64,000 bases of DNA from an uncultured Pseudomonadales bacterium (GTDB lineage Bacteria; Pseudomonadota; Gammaproteobacteria; Pseudomonadales; Azotimanducaceae): the NCBI GenBank assembly GCA_951813295.1, contig CATOTI010000002.1, positions 3,854,522-3,918,521 on the forward strand, read 5' to 3'. The stretch's first letter is position 1. Each line of letters starts with the position of its first letter. This document shows, piece after piece, positions 51,822-61,331 of this stretch. Made by a program: the position numbers and the translations under genes. The notes beneath the pieces are model-generated. The model saw only the letters and a program-made list of their open reading frames with translations, had not been told where the DNA came from and did not search any database.

Positions 51822-52036
51822 CCAATGTGCTTTCAGACATGCGTCTCGAAGGCGCCCGTTGAAGGATCGATCACCGCGTTATCGGTTGGCTTCCCAGGCC
51901 TTGAGAACTCGATCGTTACGCCGTTCGAATACGCCCATAGATCCATCGTCCGGCCGGTGAGTTCTCTGCCGTCGTCGCAAAGGATCCGATTCGACGCGCC
52001 GCGCTTGCGAGCCCCCTGACCGCAACCAACTGTCAA
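51822..52036 (-). pseudogene. Remnant of IS3-family transposase (OrfB), frameshifted
   Basis: The translated fragment RILCDDGRELTGRTMDLWAY followed by SNGVTIEFSRPGKPTDNAVI matches the integrase core of IS3-family transposases around the second catalytic Asp. The expected next part (IESFNGRLRD) appears only after shifting frame near 51866: SFNGRLRDACLKAHW is readable in another frame. A one-base deletion in a GAG Glu codon explains this and also removes the catalytic Glu. The fragment lacks both ends. It marks an old insertion later joined by the IS256 element. Confidence 0.8.
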
Positions 52037-52067
52037 CGTCTTGCATAATCAGTCATGGAGGAGACGA

Positions 52068-52895
52068 ATGCCCATTGACTTCGAACCGGCCACCCCGGAA
52101 CGCGCAAGAACGCTGACGCCCGCACAGGTGCGGTCATTCAACGAGCAAGGCTACATCAGCCCCTTGCCCGCCCTGACCCACGAGGAGGCGGACGCAAGTC
52201 GTGCCTACTTCGACGGCCTCCTCGAATCGATGAATGCGATGCAGGACCGGCGCAACGCCTACGCCATCATGAGCTATCACAACCGCTGCCGCGGCATCTA
52301 CGATCTCGCGCTGCACCCGCGACTCCTCGACTACGTCGAGGACCTGCTGGGTCCGGACCTCGTCTGCTGGTCGAGTCACTACTTCTGCAAACTGCCCGGC
52401 GACCCCAAACGCGTGCCATGGCACCAGGACGCAACCTATTGGCCCGTCCGTCCCACGCGCACCGTCACCGTGTGGCTGGCCATCGACGACGTCACGCCGG
52501 ACAACGCGCCGATGCGCTTTCTGCCGGGCACGCACCGCCTCGGCAGAGTGGACTGGAAGCCCGCCACCGGCGAAGTCGCGCTCGCCCAGGAGATACCGGA
52601 CGCCGAGGCACAATTTACGAAGAGCCTCGGTGCACCGTTCGACAACGTCATGCGGGCGGGGGAGATTTCACTGCACGCGAGCACGCTGGTGCATGGCTCC
52701 GAACCCAACACATCCGACACGCGTCGCTGCGGTCTGACCTTCCGCTACCTGCCCTCCTGGTGCGGCGCCAAGCCGGGCGCCGAACGGGTCCTTGGCGACG
52801 CGATCGTCTGCAGGGGCGATTCCGGAGCCTGGCGTCGAAACCCGCGCCCGCCGGGAGACGACCTGACCCCCATCCACAACGCCTACCGGGATTGA
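52068..52895 (+). CDS. Phytanoyl-CoA dioxygenase (PhyH) family protein
   Basis: A 275-residue Fe(II)/2-oxoglutarate oxygenase, the third in the window. Iron ligands are His119-x-Asp121 (VPWHQDATYW) and distal His209 (TLVHGSEPNTS); Arg220 or Arg226 would bind 2-oxoglutarate. GGAGGAG lies 5 bp before the ATG. Its codons look more C-ending than those of the neighbours (a reading by eye), and it lies next to insertion-sequence debris, so acquisition by transfer is possible. A short palindromic repeat follows its stop. The substrate is unknown. Confidence 0.87.
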   Translation: MPIDFEPATPERARTLTPAQVRSFNEQGYISPLPALTHEEADASRAYFDGLLESMNAMQDRRNAYAIMSYHNRCRGIYDLALHPRLLDYVEDLLGPDLVCWSSHYFCKLPGDPKRVPWHQDATYWPVRPTRTVTVWLAIDDVTPDNAPMRFLPGTHRLGRVDWKPATGEVALAQEIPDAEAQFTKSLGAPFDNVMRAGEISLHASTLVHGSEPNTSDTRRCGLTFRYLPSWCGAKPGAERVLGDAIVCRGDSGAWRRNPRPPGDDLTPIHNAYRD

Positions 52896-52900
52896 ATCTA

Positions 52901-52929
52901 CTGGGGTCTGACCCCGGGCCTGACCCCAG
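52901..52929. repeat. REP-like GGGGTCTGACCCC palindrome
   Basis: The sequence CTGGGGTCTGACCCCGGGCC followed by TGACCCCAG contains the palindrome GGGGTCTGACCCC and longer outer arms CTGGGGTC / GACCCCAG. Similar GGGGTC-AGACCCC elements are widespread dispersed repeats in proteobacteria. Only this copy was noticed. It is six bases past the PhyH stop and may act as a weak terminator. Confidence 0.6.
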
Positions 52930-53028
52930 GTGATCGTTCTTGAAGACCCGTTCCGCGGATAGGCGAGATTACCGGCCCTTTCGGACAAGGCCCGAGTATC
53001 GATTTGGGCGGTAGGCGGCCAACGGAGG

Positions 53029-56000
53029 TCAGTCGATGTCGTCGGCGGCCGTGCCGACAGGTGGAATGTCGACGCCTCGAAGCTCGAGTATCGGGTCATC
53101 CTCGGCTCGGTCGAGCAGGTAGTGAACCGCGGCCTCGAGTTGCTGATCTTCGCCACGATAAGTTGCGACGGGAAGATTCATCACTTCGATGTCGGGGCTC
53201 ACCCCGCGCCCCTCGATCAACCAACGTCCGTCGAGGGCAAACTGGGGCGTCTCGGCAATACGCGCGACGCCGTTGTCCGCGAGCGTGTTACGCCCGGAAA
53301 GCCAGATTCCGGCACCGGAAGTCTGAACGCCGATCAGCGGTGCGAGGTCTAGGGCTTTGATGCCAGCAGCGAACGTTTCGCCGTCGCTGTAGGTGCGTTC
53401 GTCGATCAGAACTGCCAGGTGACCTCGAAAGGCTTGCTGCATGTTGGTCCCGACGACTTGATTGCCGTGCGCCTCTTCCCAGAATGCCCACGCTCGACGC
53501 AGGAGGTTCGCGAGAATCCACGAGTCGACGTTGCCGCCGTTGTTGCGCCGAACGTCGATCACGATCCCGTCTCGGTCGATGAAGGAATAGAACTCGCGTG
53601 CGAAGTCCGCAACGTCGCGGCCGACCATCGACGCGAGATGCAGGTATCCGACTCGGCCGTTGCTGAGCGTTTCGACTTCGGCAAGACGATCCTGCTCCCA
53701 ATCGCGATAGCGCCACCACGGCAACTGTTGCGCCGATGCGGGCCGAACGATCGTGCGATGTGACGATTCGCCGCGCTCGACTTCGAGGACGATCGGTTGG
53801 TCGACCTGATGTTTCAGGGCTTCGTAAAGGTCGCCCAACGTGCGCACGGGCATGCCGGCAACTCGCGTGAGGATGTCACCAATGATGACGTCCGCTTCGG
53901 GTCGACCCAGGGGAACTCGATCTTCCAGCACGTCTGGATCGCCGCGCAGAATGCGTGTGATCTCGAGGCCGCGACCGGTTTCTCGGTACTCACCGCCGAG
54001 TACCGCGATTTGCGGCTTCTCGGGGTCGCGGGGTAGCTCGGATCGCCCGACTTGAGAATGCAGGATGCCGAGTTCGGCGATCATGTCGCCAAGCAAGTCG
54101 TCCAGTTCTTGGCGATGGTTTACGCGTTCGAGCAACGGCGTGTATTTGTCGCGCAGCGCCTCCCAATCGACGTTTCGCAGGTTTCGGTCAAACGCGAAAT
54201 CCCGATGCATTCGCCAGGCGTCATAAAACATCTGTCGCCACTCGCGGGCCGGGTCGATCCGCAAAGGCCAACCTTCGAGGGGGATCGTGAACCGTTCGAC
54301 ACCTTCCGTTGGGAGCTTTGCCTTGGCGTCGACCAGAAGGAGTGTTTTCTCCTGGCCGATCAAAATCTTTTTGCCGTTGGTCGAAAGGTCGAAGGTAACG
54401 ACGTTCTCGGCGACGACCTCCGTCTTCGCATGGTGATCGAGCGCGACACTCTTTACGGCGGGTTGAGAATTCAGCGCGTTTTCGAGGACGTAGAGATGCG
54501 ACGAACCCGCGCGCAACCCGGAATAGTTCCCGGGCGGGATTGGTGCTTCGTAGATCCGATCGGGGAGGCCTTCCCAATCGGGCGCTGGTGTGTCGGGAAC
54601 GTCGGTTGGATCGGTTTCCGGCGCGGGTTCCGCCTCCGACAAGAAGTATGAATCTGGAAAGAAGGGGAACCGGCCGTCTGAACTCAGCGCAAGTGCAAGC
54701 ACGCGACCTCGTCTATCGAACATCGGCCCGAGGTTTCGATCACCCCAGGGCGACGAAGGCGTCGGTTCGAAATGCCGGTCTGAGACGAAGTAGAGCCACA
54801 GACCGTCGCGCGAGAACGTGGGTGCGTGGGACGGAAACCGCGAGGTCGAAACCTGACGAGATTCGTTGGTCTCGAAATCGCGCAGGGCGATCACAGAAGG
54901 TCGCGACGCGATGTTCTTCGCGTAAGCGAGCAGTCGACCGTCCTGCGTCCAGGCGAAATCGAAGTAGATGTCATCTCCGTGTGGCGCGTCATCGATCTGG
55001 GTTGCGACCCGATCATCGAGATCGACGCTGAAGAGATCGCCGGTCATGTCCGAATAGACCAATCGGCCACCCGCCGGTGCGACCGAGAATTGTGCGATCC
55101 GCGTTTGCGAACCTGAAGTCACCTGTTCGCGGGCGCTCGCTCCATCCAAAGCGAATCGGTAAATCTCTTCGAACAGTTCATCTCCGGCGACGACGGCGTA
55201 CAGCCACCGTCCTTCCGGACCGATCGCCGCCAATCGCGCCCGCTCGGCGCCGTCGAGCGAAATCTCGATGCGACGTGATTTAGGCAAGCCGACGGTGAGA
55301 ACTCGACCGCGGATGGTGAATGCAACGCGGTCGCCTCGTGGCGCCAGCGTTACACGCTGAAGAAACCTTCGCGGTTCGGGAATCCATCGTGGGCGTCGGG
55401 CGTCGAGGTCCGACTGGACGATGAAACGGAGAAGCGCCGTTTGATCACTCTCGAGGTCGAGGCGATGGATGTCGGCGCCGACCTTGTAGACGATTGAGGT
55501 GCCCCCTAGATCGGGTGTGCGGACGTCCCAACCGGCATGATTCGTGTGTTGGCGCAAATCGTCCCCGTCCGGGTGAGATGACCAGATCTCAGCGGTTCCC
55601 GTGTGGTCGCTCAAGAAATACAAGCGATCTCCACGGATCATGGGGTCGCTTGCATTGGCGCGATGGTCCCCCTGGAGCGGCGTCGCTTCGGGATCGCCGT
55701 CCCGATATCGCCACAAAGCCGCGCGCGCTCCGCCTGCATAGCCGCGAAGATGATCGCCCGTGCGATGCATTCCCCAACGGGTGAAGACAGCCGTTCGATC
55801 GTCGCCGACGGCGAGCTGGTTCGCTTCGGCGAGAGGCCACTCCCGCCGATCGCTGTCGTCGATCTGGATTGACCGGATGCGCGAACTGCTTCCGGGACCT
55901 CGTACGGCGTTGCTCGTATAGACGACCGTCAGGTCGTCGAGCCAACGGTGAACGGCCGAAACACCCTCGTTCCACGTCAGTCGTGTCGGAGCACCGCCTT

Positions 56001-56298
56001 CAGTCGAAATGACGTACAGATCGGGTTGATCGTCGTAGGCGGCGATGAACGCGACGTGTTGCCCGTCGGGCGAAAGACGTGGGTTGGATTCGATCTCGAC
56101 GTGGGAGGTGAGGCGGGTAGCTACGCCGCCGTCGATTGATGCGATCCAGAGGTCGCCCTGCGACATGAACACGACACGATCACCGTCGGTGGTGGGCATC
56201 TGGTGGTACGCGCCCGCACCTGCCGAAGGGACCGCGAGCAAGAGGCATATGCCGAACGCGACCCGTCGTCCTCCGGCCCAGAAATCATGTCGCGACAT
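53029..56298 (-). CDS. Exported tricorn-like S41 protease
   Basis: A 1089-residue protein. A signal peptide (VAFGICLLLAVPSAGAGA) predicts export. Two beta-propeller-like halves follow, with repeated WD40-like/PD40 units (ESNPRLSPDGQHVAFIAAYD, VISTEGGAPTRLTWNE, FSRDGLWLYFVSD). A PDZ-like domain is near residues 840-920 (DVIIGDILTRVAGMPVRTLG). The C-terminal S41 protease domain has RNNGGNVDSW, the nucleophile Ser in ERTYSDGETFAAGIKAL, and GVQTSGAGIWLSG. It resembles tricorn protease homologues that degrade oligopeptides, here probably in the periplasm. The start at 56298 has GGAGGGAAG upstream. It is divergent from the CoA transferase gene across 212 bp. Confidence 0.88.
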   Translation of the reverse strand: MSRHDFWAGGRRVAFGICLLLAVPSAGAGAYHQMPTTDGDRVVFMSQGDLWIASIDGGVATRLTSHVEIESNPRLSPDGQHVAFIAAYDDQPDLYVISTEGGAPTRLTWNEGVSAVHRWLDDLTVVYTSNAVRGPGSSSRIRSIQIDDSDRREWPLAEANQLAVGDDRTAVFTRWGMHRTGDHLRGYAGGARAALWRYRDGDPEATPLQGDHRANASDPMIRGDRLYFLSDHTGTAEIWSSHPDGDDLRQHTNHAGWDVRTPDLGGTSIVYKVGADIHRLDLESDQTALLRFIVQSDLDARRPRWIPEPRRFLQRVTLAPRGDRVAFTIRGRVLTVGLPKSRRIEISLDGAERARLAAIGPEGRWLYAVVAGDELFEEIYRFALDGASAREQVTSGSQTRIAQFSVAPAGGRLVYSDMTGDLFSVDLDDRVATQIDDAPHGDDIYFDFAWTQDGRLLAYAKNIASRPSVIALRDFETNESRQVSTSRFPSHAPTFSRDGLWLYFVSDRHFEPTPSSPWGDRNLGPMFDRRGRVLALALSSDGRFPFFPDSYFLSEAEPAPETDPTDVPDTPAPDWEGLPDRIYEAPIPPGNYSGLRAGSSHLYVLENALNSQPAVKSVALDHHAKTEVVAENVVTFDLSTNGKKILIGQEKTLLLVDAKAKLPTEGVERFTIPLEGWPLRIDPAREWRQMFYDAWRMHRDFAFDRNLRNVDWEALRDKYTPLLERVNHRQELDDLLGDMIAELGILHSQVGRSELPRDPEKPQIAVLGGEYRETGRGLEITRILRGDPDVLEDRVPLGRPEADVIIGDILTRVAGMPVRTLGDLYEALKHQVDQPIVLEVERGESSHRTIVRPASAQQLPWWRYRDWEQDRLAEVETLSNGRVGYLHLASMVGRDVADFAREFYSFIDRDGIVIDVRRNNGGNVDSWILANLLRRAWAFWEEAHGNQVVGTNMQQAFRGHLAVLIDERTYSDGETFAAGIKALDLAPLIGVQTSGAGIWLSGRNTLADNGVARIAETPQFALDGRWLIEGRGVSPDIEVMNLPVATYRGEDQQLEAAVHYLLDRAEDDPILELRGVDIPPVGTAADDID

Positions 56299-56510
56299 CG
56301 CTTCCCTCCGCCTTGCGTGGCGTCGATACTCCCGCTGCGAGGACACGCGGCGCAAATCCGCCTCCGCGATAGATAGTTGATTGGCGGGTCCTGGCGCCTC
56401 CGCTCTTGCGGCGCATCAGTTAGTCGCCAACGATCCACTGCATCCGACGCCGCCCTCGTGGAGCCCATTTGGCATCTCGCGTATGTTCGGGACATCCGGA
56501 GGTATAGACG

Positions 56511-57707
56511 ATGGCAAAAGCACCACTCGAAGGCATTCGCGTGCTCGACTTCACCCAGTTCCAGCAAGGTCCATCGGCGACCGTGCTCTTGGCCGATCTG
56601 GGTGCCGAAGTCGTCAAAGTAGAACGTATCGGCACGGGCGATCCGTCCCGCCACGTCGGTAAGCGCGCTGACGGTTTCTCGCAGTACTTCCAGACACATC
56701 ACCGCGGTAAGCGCAGCATCGCCGTCAACTTGCGCGAACCCGAGGGCCGTGACGTCGTCTTCGACCTGTTGCCCCACGTCGATGTCGTCACGGAGAACTT
56801 CAAACCGGGTGTGATGGATCGCCTCGGGTTCGGCTTCGAGGAGCTCAAGCGCCGGAACCCGACGATCATTTATGCGAGCGCCAGCGGATTTGGTCCGTGC
56901 GGAGAACGAGCGGCCGCGACGTCGTGGGCATCCGTCGCAGGCGCGGCCGGTGGCGGGATGTGGCCGCGCGGAACAACGGAAGGTGAGCCGTTACTTTCGG
57001 TAGCGGCACCGGATCCCGATCAGACAGGCGGCATGATCTTTGCGTTTGCCATCGCGAGCGCACTGGTGGCCCGCGAGCGAAGTGGTGAACCGCAGCGTGT
57101 CGAAACCTCGCTTTATGGCAGTCAGATCTGGGGGCGCGCACCGGCGATCAACGAGATCGCGAATCGAGACCCGGCGGCGAAGCCGCGATCGGGTGGTCAG
57201 CCGATCAGCGATATGTTCACGCTGCAGGCGCAAGGGGCGGATGGTGTCTGGTTGTTCGTCGGCTACATCACGGACCGCTGGGCGCCGATGTGCCGCGCGC
57301 TCGATCGCGAGGATCTGCTGCATGATCCTCGGTTCGCCGAGGTCGGTGCCCGCAACACGAACGCGCGCGCGCTCCGTGCGGAGGTCGCTCGGACGATCGC
57401 GACCCGACCGGCTGCCGATTGGCCACCGCTCTTCGATGCCGAGGAGGTTCCGAGTTCGCTGATTCAGGACTACGCCATGATCGCGGCTGACCCGCAGGCG
57501 GCCGCGAACGAATACCTCGTCGACGTGGAAGACGATCGGTACGGGACGTTGCGGACCGTCGGCTCGCCGGTCCGTTTCAACGGTGTGCAAGGCCAGGTCC
57601 GTGGCCTCGCGCCGGACCTTGGCGCGGACACTGAAAAAACACTTCGCGACCTCGGCTACCCGGCGGAGACGATCGAAAAGCTCCAACGCGACGGCATCGT
57701 GGCCTAG
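56511..57707 (+). CDS. Class III CoA transferase (CaiB/BaiF family)
   Basis: A 398-residue CoA transferase that moves CoA between acids without a separate ATP step. The N-terminal LEGIRVLDFTQFQQGPSATV and LADLGAEVVKVERIGTGDPS are typical. NLREPEGRDVVFDLLPHVDV and TENFKPGVMDRLGFGFEEL follow. The catalytic Asp is probably in APDPDQTGGMIFAFAIASAL; the preceding GFGPCGERAAATSWASVAGA loop differs somewhat from the usual GFD-x-x-x-Q form. GGAGGT at 56498-56503 supports the ATG. It is followed 7 bp later by an ankyrin-repeat gene. Donor and acceptor acids are unknown. Confidence 0.9.
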   Translation: MAKAPLEGIRVLDFTQFQQGPSATVLLADLGAEVVKVERIGTGDPSRHVGKRADGFSQYFQTHHRGKRSIAVNLREPEGRDVVFDLLPHVDVVTENFKPGVMDRLGFGFEELKRRNPTIIYASASGFGPCGERAAATSWASVAGAAGGGMWPRGTTEGEPLLSVAAPDPDQTGGMIFAFAIASALVARERSGEPQRVETSLYGSQIWGRAPAINEIANRDPAAKPRSGGQPISDMFTLQAQGADGVWLFVGYITDRWAPMCRALDREDLLHDPRFAEVGARNTNARALRAEVARTIATRPAADWPPLFDAEEVPSSLIQDYAMIAADPQAAANEYLVDVEDDRYGTLRTVGSPVRFNGVQGQVRGLAPDLGADTEKTLRDLGYPAETIEKLQRDGIVA

Positions 57708-57714
57708 CGCGGCG

Positions 57715-58959
57715 ATGAAACCAGCGTCACCGTCGATCTATGCCCGTCGGCTTAAAGGTGCGCTGTCGCCCCAACATCCATTCGCCATGGCGGTGGCGGA
57801 AGAAGACCTCAGAGCCGTTCGCTCGATGCTCGAGCGACGACCGACGCTCGTCGACGCCGAAATTCGCGGCAGGGCGTCGATCCGCAAAGGCTGGGGATGG
57901 GGGAGCCGCTGGGGTGACCCGCCCGCCTGGTCGTCCTGCCGCGCCGTTCACTTTGCTGCTTACCGTAGGGCCGAGTTGCTGGAACTCCTCATCGAGTTCG
58001 ACGCGGACCTCGACGCGCTCACGTACGAAGAGAACAACGGCTGGGCGACCCCGTTGACGCTGACGTGTTGGGAAGGCAACAACGCCACCTTGCGTCTGCT
58101 GCTCGAGGCCGGTGCAAACCCGAACGTCGCGATCGATGGCAACTCGTCGCTGCATTCGGCGATCAACCATTGGAATCCGGAAAAGATCGTCTGGTTGCTG
58201 GAGTTCGGTGCTATCCATGATCTCTTCTCAGCTGCCATCGTCGGCGACTTGGAATACGTCGAGCGTGAACTCCATGGGCGCGTGGACATCCACGCCCGGA
58301 ATCGTTCGTTGCTCGAGTGGGCTTCGCATCGCGGGGAGGTGACCGTTGGTCGTTACCTCCTCCAATCGGGCGCCGAGCTGACCACGGAAGCAGCGCTCGG
58401 ACTCGGTTACCTGGACGTTGTCCGAACCGCGGTCGCGAAAGATCCGGCACTCGTCCGCACCGCTTCGCTCGAAGCGGCGGTTCGCGGCGGTCAGGTCGAG
58501 GTGGCGACCTTTCTCCTCGCGGCCGGGGCTGAGCCCAAGGGGTCTGAACTCTGGCGTTTCGCCGCGGAGTTGCCTCTCGCGCGGTCGCGCGACATGGCCG
58601 AGCTGCTGGTAGCGCATGGCGCCGACGTCAACGAGGTGAGTTGGCGAACACCGCTCGGTATGTTCGCAACCTTCGGGGTGCTCGAGGCTGCCGAGCTTCT
58701 ACTTGCGCACGGGGCCGAAATCGATCTCGCCAACACAGCGGGCCTGACCGCTCTCCAGGCGACGATTTCGCCTCGTTATGTCGAACGGGAGCAGGTCGAG
58801 ACCGCGAGATTCCTGTTGGAGCATGGCGCCGACGTCAACGCGCTGGCGGGCGATGGCAGGACCGCGCTCGACATCGCGACGGACGATCGAAAGGAAACCA
58901 TGGCTCGCCTTCTCCGGACGTTCGGCGGAAAGTCGTCGGCGGAGGTAGCCGTGCAATGA
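57715..58959 (+). CDS. Ankyrin-repeat protein
   Basis: A 414-residue cytosolic protein made largely of ankyrin repeats. At least six repeat-like units are visible: HFAAYRRAELLELLIEFDAD, TPLTLTCWEGNNATLRLLLE, EAAVRGGQVEVATFLLAAGA, ELLVAHGADVN, EAAELLLAHGAEIDLANTAG, and ETARFLLEHGADVNALAGDG. It has no signal peptide or enzyme domain, so it is probably a protein-binding scaffold. It starts 7 bp after the CoA transferase stop, and the two are likely co-transcribed. The partner is unknown. Confidence 0.87.
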   Translation: MKPASPSIYARRLKGALSPQHPFAMAVAEEDLRAVRSMLERRPTLVDAEIRGRASIRKGWGWGSRWGDPPAWSSCRAVHFAAYRRAELLELLIEFDADLDALTYEENNGWATPLTLTCWEGNNATLRLLLEAGANPNVAIDGNSSLHSAINHWNPEKIVWLLEFGAIHDLFSAAIVGDLEYVERELHGRVDIHARNRSLLEWASHRGEVTVGRYLLQSGAELTTEAALGLGYLDVVRTAVAKDPALVRTASLEAAVRGGQVEVATFLLAAGAEPKGSELWRFAAELPLARSRDMAELLVAHGADVNEVSWRTPLGMFATFGVLEAAELLLAHGAEIDLANTAGLTALQATISPRYVEREQVETARFLLEHGADVNALAGDGRTALDIATDDRKETMARLLRTFGGKSSAEVAVQ

Positions 58960-58986
58960 AGCGCGACCGACGCGTCGGGCGAGGAC

Positions 58987-59958
58987 CTACCGGGCTGTGC
59001 TCAAACGCTCGCTGAAGAATCGCGCGACGTAGCCGTCCAGCCAGCTGTCGAGTCGCCCGTTGGCGAGAAAAGCGCCATGACCGCCGTTCTCGCGGACGTC
59101 GACGGTGATGGAGTCGGGTAATGCTTGTAGCGGATCGACATCGATGATCGGATCGTCGCGCGCGGCCAGCACGGTGGCGGCGACGCCGTCGAGCACGTCG
59201 CCAGTCAGATCGTACTCATCAAAGTAGTTGCCTAACTGGTCGTACCCCGAGTAGCGATCGACGAAGAGATCGGTGAGCGCTGCGACAGAGGCGAGTTTGA
59301 GTTCGCGGTCGTATTGGTAGCGCTCGGGATAGTGCAGGGCCTTCACACGGAAGATCCGTCGCCATTTGTTGACGAAATAGCGCCGATAGACCGGGTAGCG
59401 GTCGATGCGGTCGATCGTTTGGCGGGGCGCCACAGCCGGGCAGATGGCCAGCGTCTCGATGGTCGGGCGCTGTTTCGCGACCCGAAGCGCAAAGTTGCCG
59501 CCCAGCGAGACGCCCACGAGGCCGGCTCGATCATGGCCGCCGACGATCTGGTCGACGAATTCGACCACCTCGTCGGTGAGGGCGGAATGAAACATCCCTT
59601 CGTTCAAGTGGGCTGTGTCGCCGTGATCGCGCAACGTCAGCCGCGCGACATTGAAGCCGGCCTGCCAAAGCGCGTGGCCGACGCCCAACACGTACGACGA
59701 ACCGCCGTGGCCGAGCCAGCCGGGAATGATCGCGACGATGGGTGCGCCACGCTCGGGGCGGTCGTGGACGTGGGCCAGCACGTGGTGACCCGCTGTCACG
59801 AACGCACGTTCTTCGCCTACCCTCACAAAGTCGCGCAAGCGCCGATGGAGAACGGTGCGGCGCAGCGCACTCGAAACCACGGTCTGCAGGTGAGGGTTCT
59901 TAAGCCCCGGCGGCGCGCGATAGGCGGGGTATTCGCGGTCTGTGCTCTCGTCTACCAC
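58987..59958 (-). CDS. YheT-family alpha/beta hydrolase
   Basis: A 323-residue hydrolase with the conserved N-terminal GLKNPHLQTVVSS of the YheT family. The core has IIPGWLGHGGSSYVLGVG, TLRDHGDTAHLNEG, the nucleophile elbow VGVSLGGNFALRVA and the C-terminal His in NGGHGAFL, with an Asp in ARDDPIID. The E. coli homologue is a putative esterase of unknown substrate. The start is GTG at 59958. The facing end of the ankyrin gene is convergent. Confidence 0.88.
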   Translation of the reverse strand: MVDESTDREYPAYRAPPGLKNPHLQTVVSSALRRTVLHRRLRDFVRVGEERAFVTAGHHVLAHVHDRPERGAPIVAIIPGWLGHGGSSYVLGVGHALWQAGFNVARLTLRDHGDTAHLNEGMFHSALTDEVVEFVDQIVGGHDRAGLVGVSLGGNFALRVAKQRPTIETLAICPAVAPRQTIDRIDRYPVYRRYFVNKWRRIFRVKALHYPERYQYDRELKLASVAALTDLFVDRYSGYDQLGNYFDEYDLTGDVLDGVAATVLAARDDPIIDVDPLQALPDSITVDVRENGGHGAFLANGRLDSWLDGYVARFFSERLSTAR

Positions 59959-60064
59959 GGCATCGTTCTTAAGCCTTCGTTCCGAGAGGATGGTTCGACG
60001 TGTGGGACCGGCGCGTCAACCCAGGCGCGGGCGTGTTAGCCAACACTAGTCGGCGCTAGCTCGG

Positions 60065-60778
60065 TCACCATACGCCGGGTACGAGTCGATGGCGTGTGCG
60101 CTCAGTGAACGTCGAGTAGCCCGGCAATTCCTCGGTCAGCGTTCGATCTTCGAGACGAGTCCGGATGATTGTGACGACGACATTGATCGCTACGGCGACG
60201 AAAGCCCATAGGGAAGCGAGCGCGAGCGCAAAACCGACACAAGCCATCACGCTGCCGGTGTAACCGGGGTGCCGCACGATCGCGTAGGGACCGTTCGCGA
60301 CGACCTGATGGCCTCGATCGTGTTGAATACGAACGACGCCGGAAAAAAACCGATTGGCCCACATCGCCCAGGTAGCGACGGCGTATCCGAGGACGATGAG
60401 ACCGAGTCCGAGGAGTTCGGCGACGATGCCGATTGGCGAAGACCAGTCGAACCGTTCGTCCAAACCCGCGACGACGAGGACCAGGAGCGGCGTCGCTGCC
60501 ATCGCCGGGGCGAGGATTCTGTCCCAGGGTTTCGCGTCTTCGGCACTAATCGACTCGGCCCTCTCGTTCAAAAGGTCGGGGTGTTTCTCGAGTACTAGGA
60601 GGCGGCTCCCGACCATTGCGGCGCTCACGACGAACGCGACCGCCCAGGCCATTGGCCAATCCCATCGTCCGGCCGGCAGAAAGATGAAGAGCGGCATCAC
60701 CAGAGCGAGCACGATGAGCCGCGCGATGATTTGAGTCCGGCTGATGGTTCCGTTCTCGCCCGGTGACGTATCGTTCAT
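60065..60778 (-). CDS. Isoprenylcysteine methyltransferase-like membrane protein
   Basis: About 237 residues with five or six membrane helices. The signature ANGPYAIVRHPGYTGSVMAC and a later LEDRTLTEELPGYSTFTERT match the ICMT/PEMT-type membrane methyltransferases that use S-adenosylmethionine. Bacterial members have mostly unknown substrates, perhaps lipids or isoprenoids. The ATG at 60778 is chosen; an alternative 13 codons upstream is in frame. It is followed upstream on the same strand by two more membrane-protein genes, so all three may be one unit. Confidence 0.8.
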   Translation of the reverse strand: MNDTSPGENGTISRTQIIARLIVLALVMPLFIFLPAGRWDWPMAWAVAFVVSAAMVGSRLLVLEKHPDLLNERAESISAEDAKPWDRILAPAMAATPLLVLVVAGLDERFDWSSPIGIVAELLGLGLIVLGYAVATWAMWANRFFSGVVRIQHDRGHQVVANGPYAIVRHPGYTGSVMACVGFALALASLWAFVAVAINVVVTIIRTRLEDRTLTEELPGYSTFTERTRHRLVPGVW

Positions 60779-60885
60779 CGGAGACCTGGATCGTTGTACG
60801 TCGAGGAATCTAAACACGCACGGCTGTTTCGCGTGATCCGGGATTTCCGCGATCGTTAGAGCCCCCTATTGCGACTGGGCAACGC

Positions 60886-61305
60886 TCACCGAACGGTCGC
60901 GCCAGGTCGCCTGATCGAAAGCAGGGCGCCCAAGACGCCGACGATGAAAACGAGAATCAGGAGATAGACGATGCCCTCGATCTGCGCCGCGAGTTGCGCG
61001 TTCCCGCTGAGCCTGAACCACTCATAGCCGGCATAGAGCGTGGCGATGAGCGTCGTGGCGGCCGTGATCGCCAGCACGAAAACGCGCGCGAGGCGGTTTT
61101 GGTTCGATCTGCGCGTCCGCGCCAGGAGGACCCATCCTCCGGCGAAGAAGACGAGGTAGGCGATGTAGTTCAGGAAGTTGTAGGCGGTCGCTTGCAGGAA
61201 CCCTGCGAGGAACGTGAGCACACCGACGAGAACGAGGCCGAGCACATACATTCGTAGTCTCTCCTCACGGTTTTCGGTGGGATGAGCCGGGTTTGATTCC
61301 ATCAT
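60886..61305 (-). CDS. Hypothetical four-helix membrane protein
   Basis: A 139-residue protein I do not recognise. About four hydrophobic helices are visible (residues 19-38, 44-62, 76-95 and 110-130) with charged tails at both ends. It lies between the methyltransferase-like gene and another membrane-protein gene on the same strand. No function is suggested. Confidence 0.6.
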   Translation of the reverse strand: MMESNPAHPTENREERLRMYVLGLVLVGVLTFLAGFLQATAYNFLNYIAYLVFFAGGWVLLARTRRSNQNRLARVFVLAITAATTLIATLYAGYEWFRLSGNAQLAAQIEGIVYLLILVFIVGVLGALLSIRRPGATVR

Positions 61306-61331
61306 CGGTTTTTCCTTTTTCGATGGTTTCG

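Noticed and set aside
50186..52036. Genomic island integrated at tRNA-Pro
   Set aside because: No repeat of the tRNA 3' end and no integrase gene were found; the region holds only IS material.
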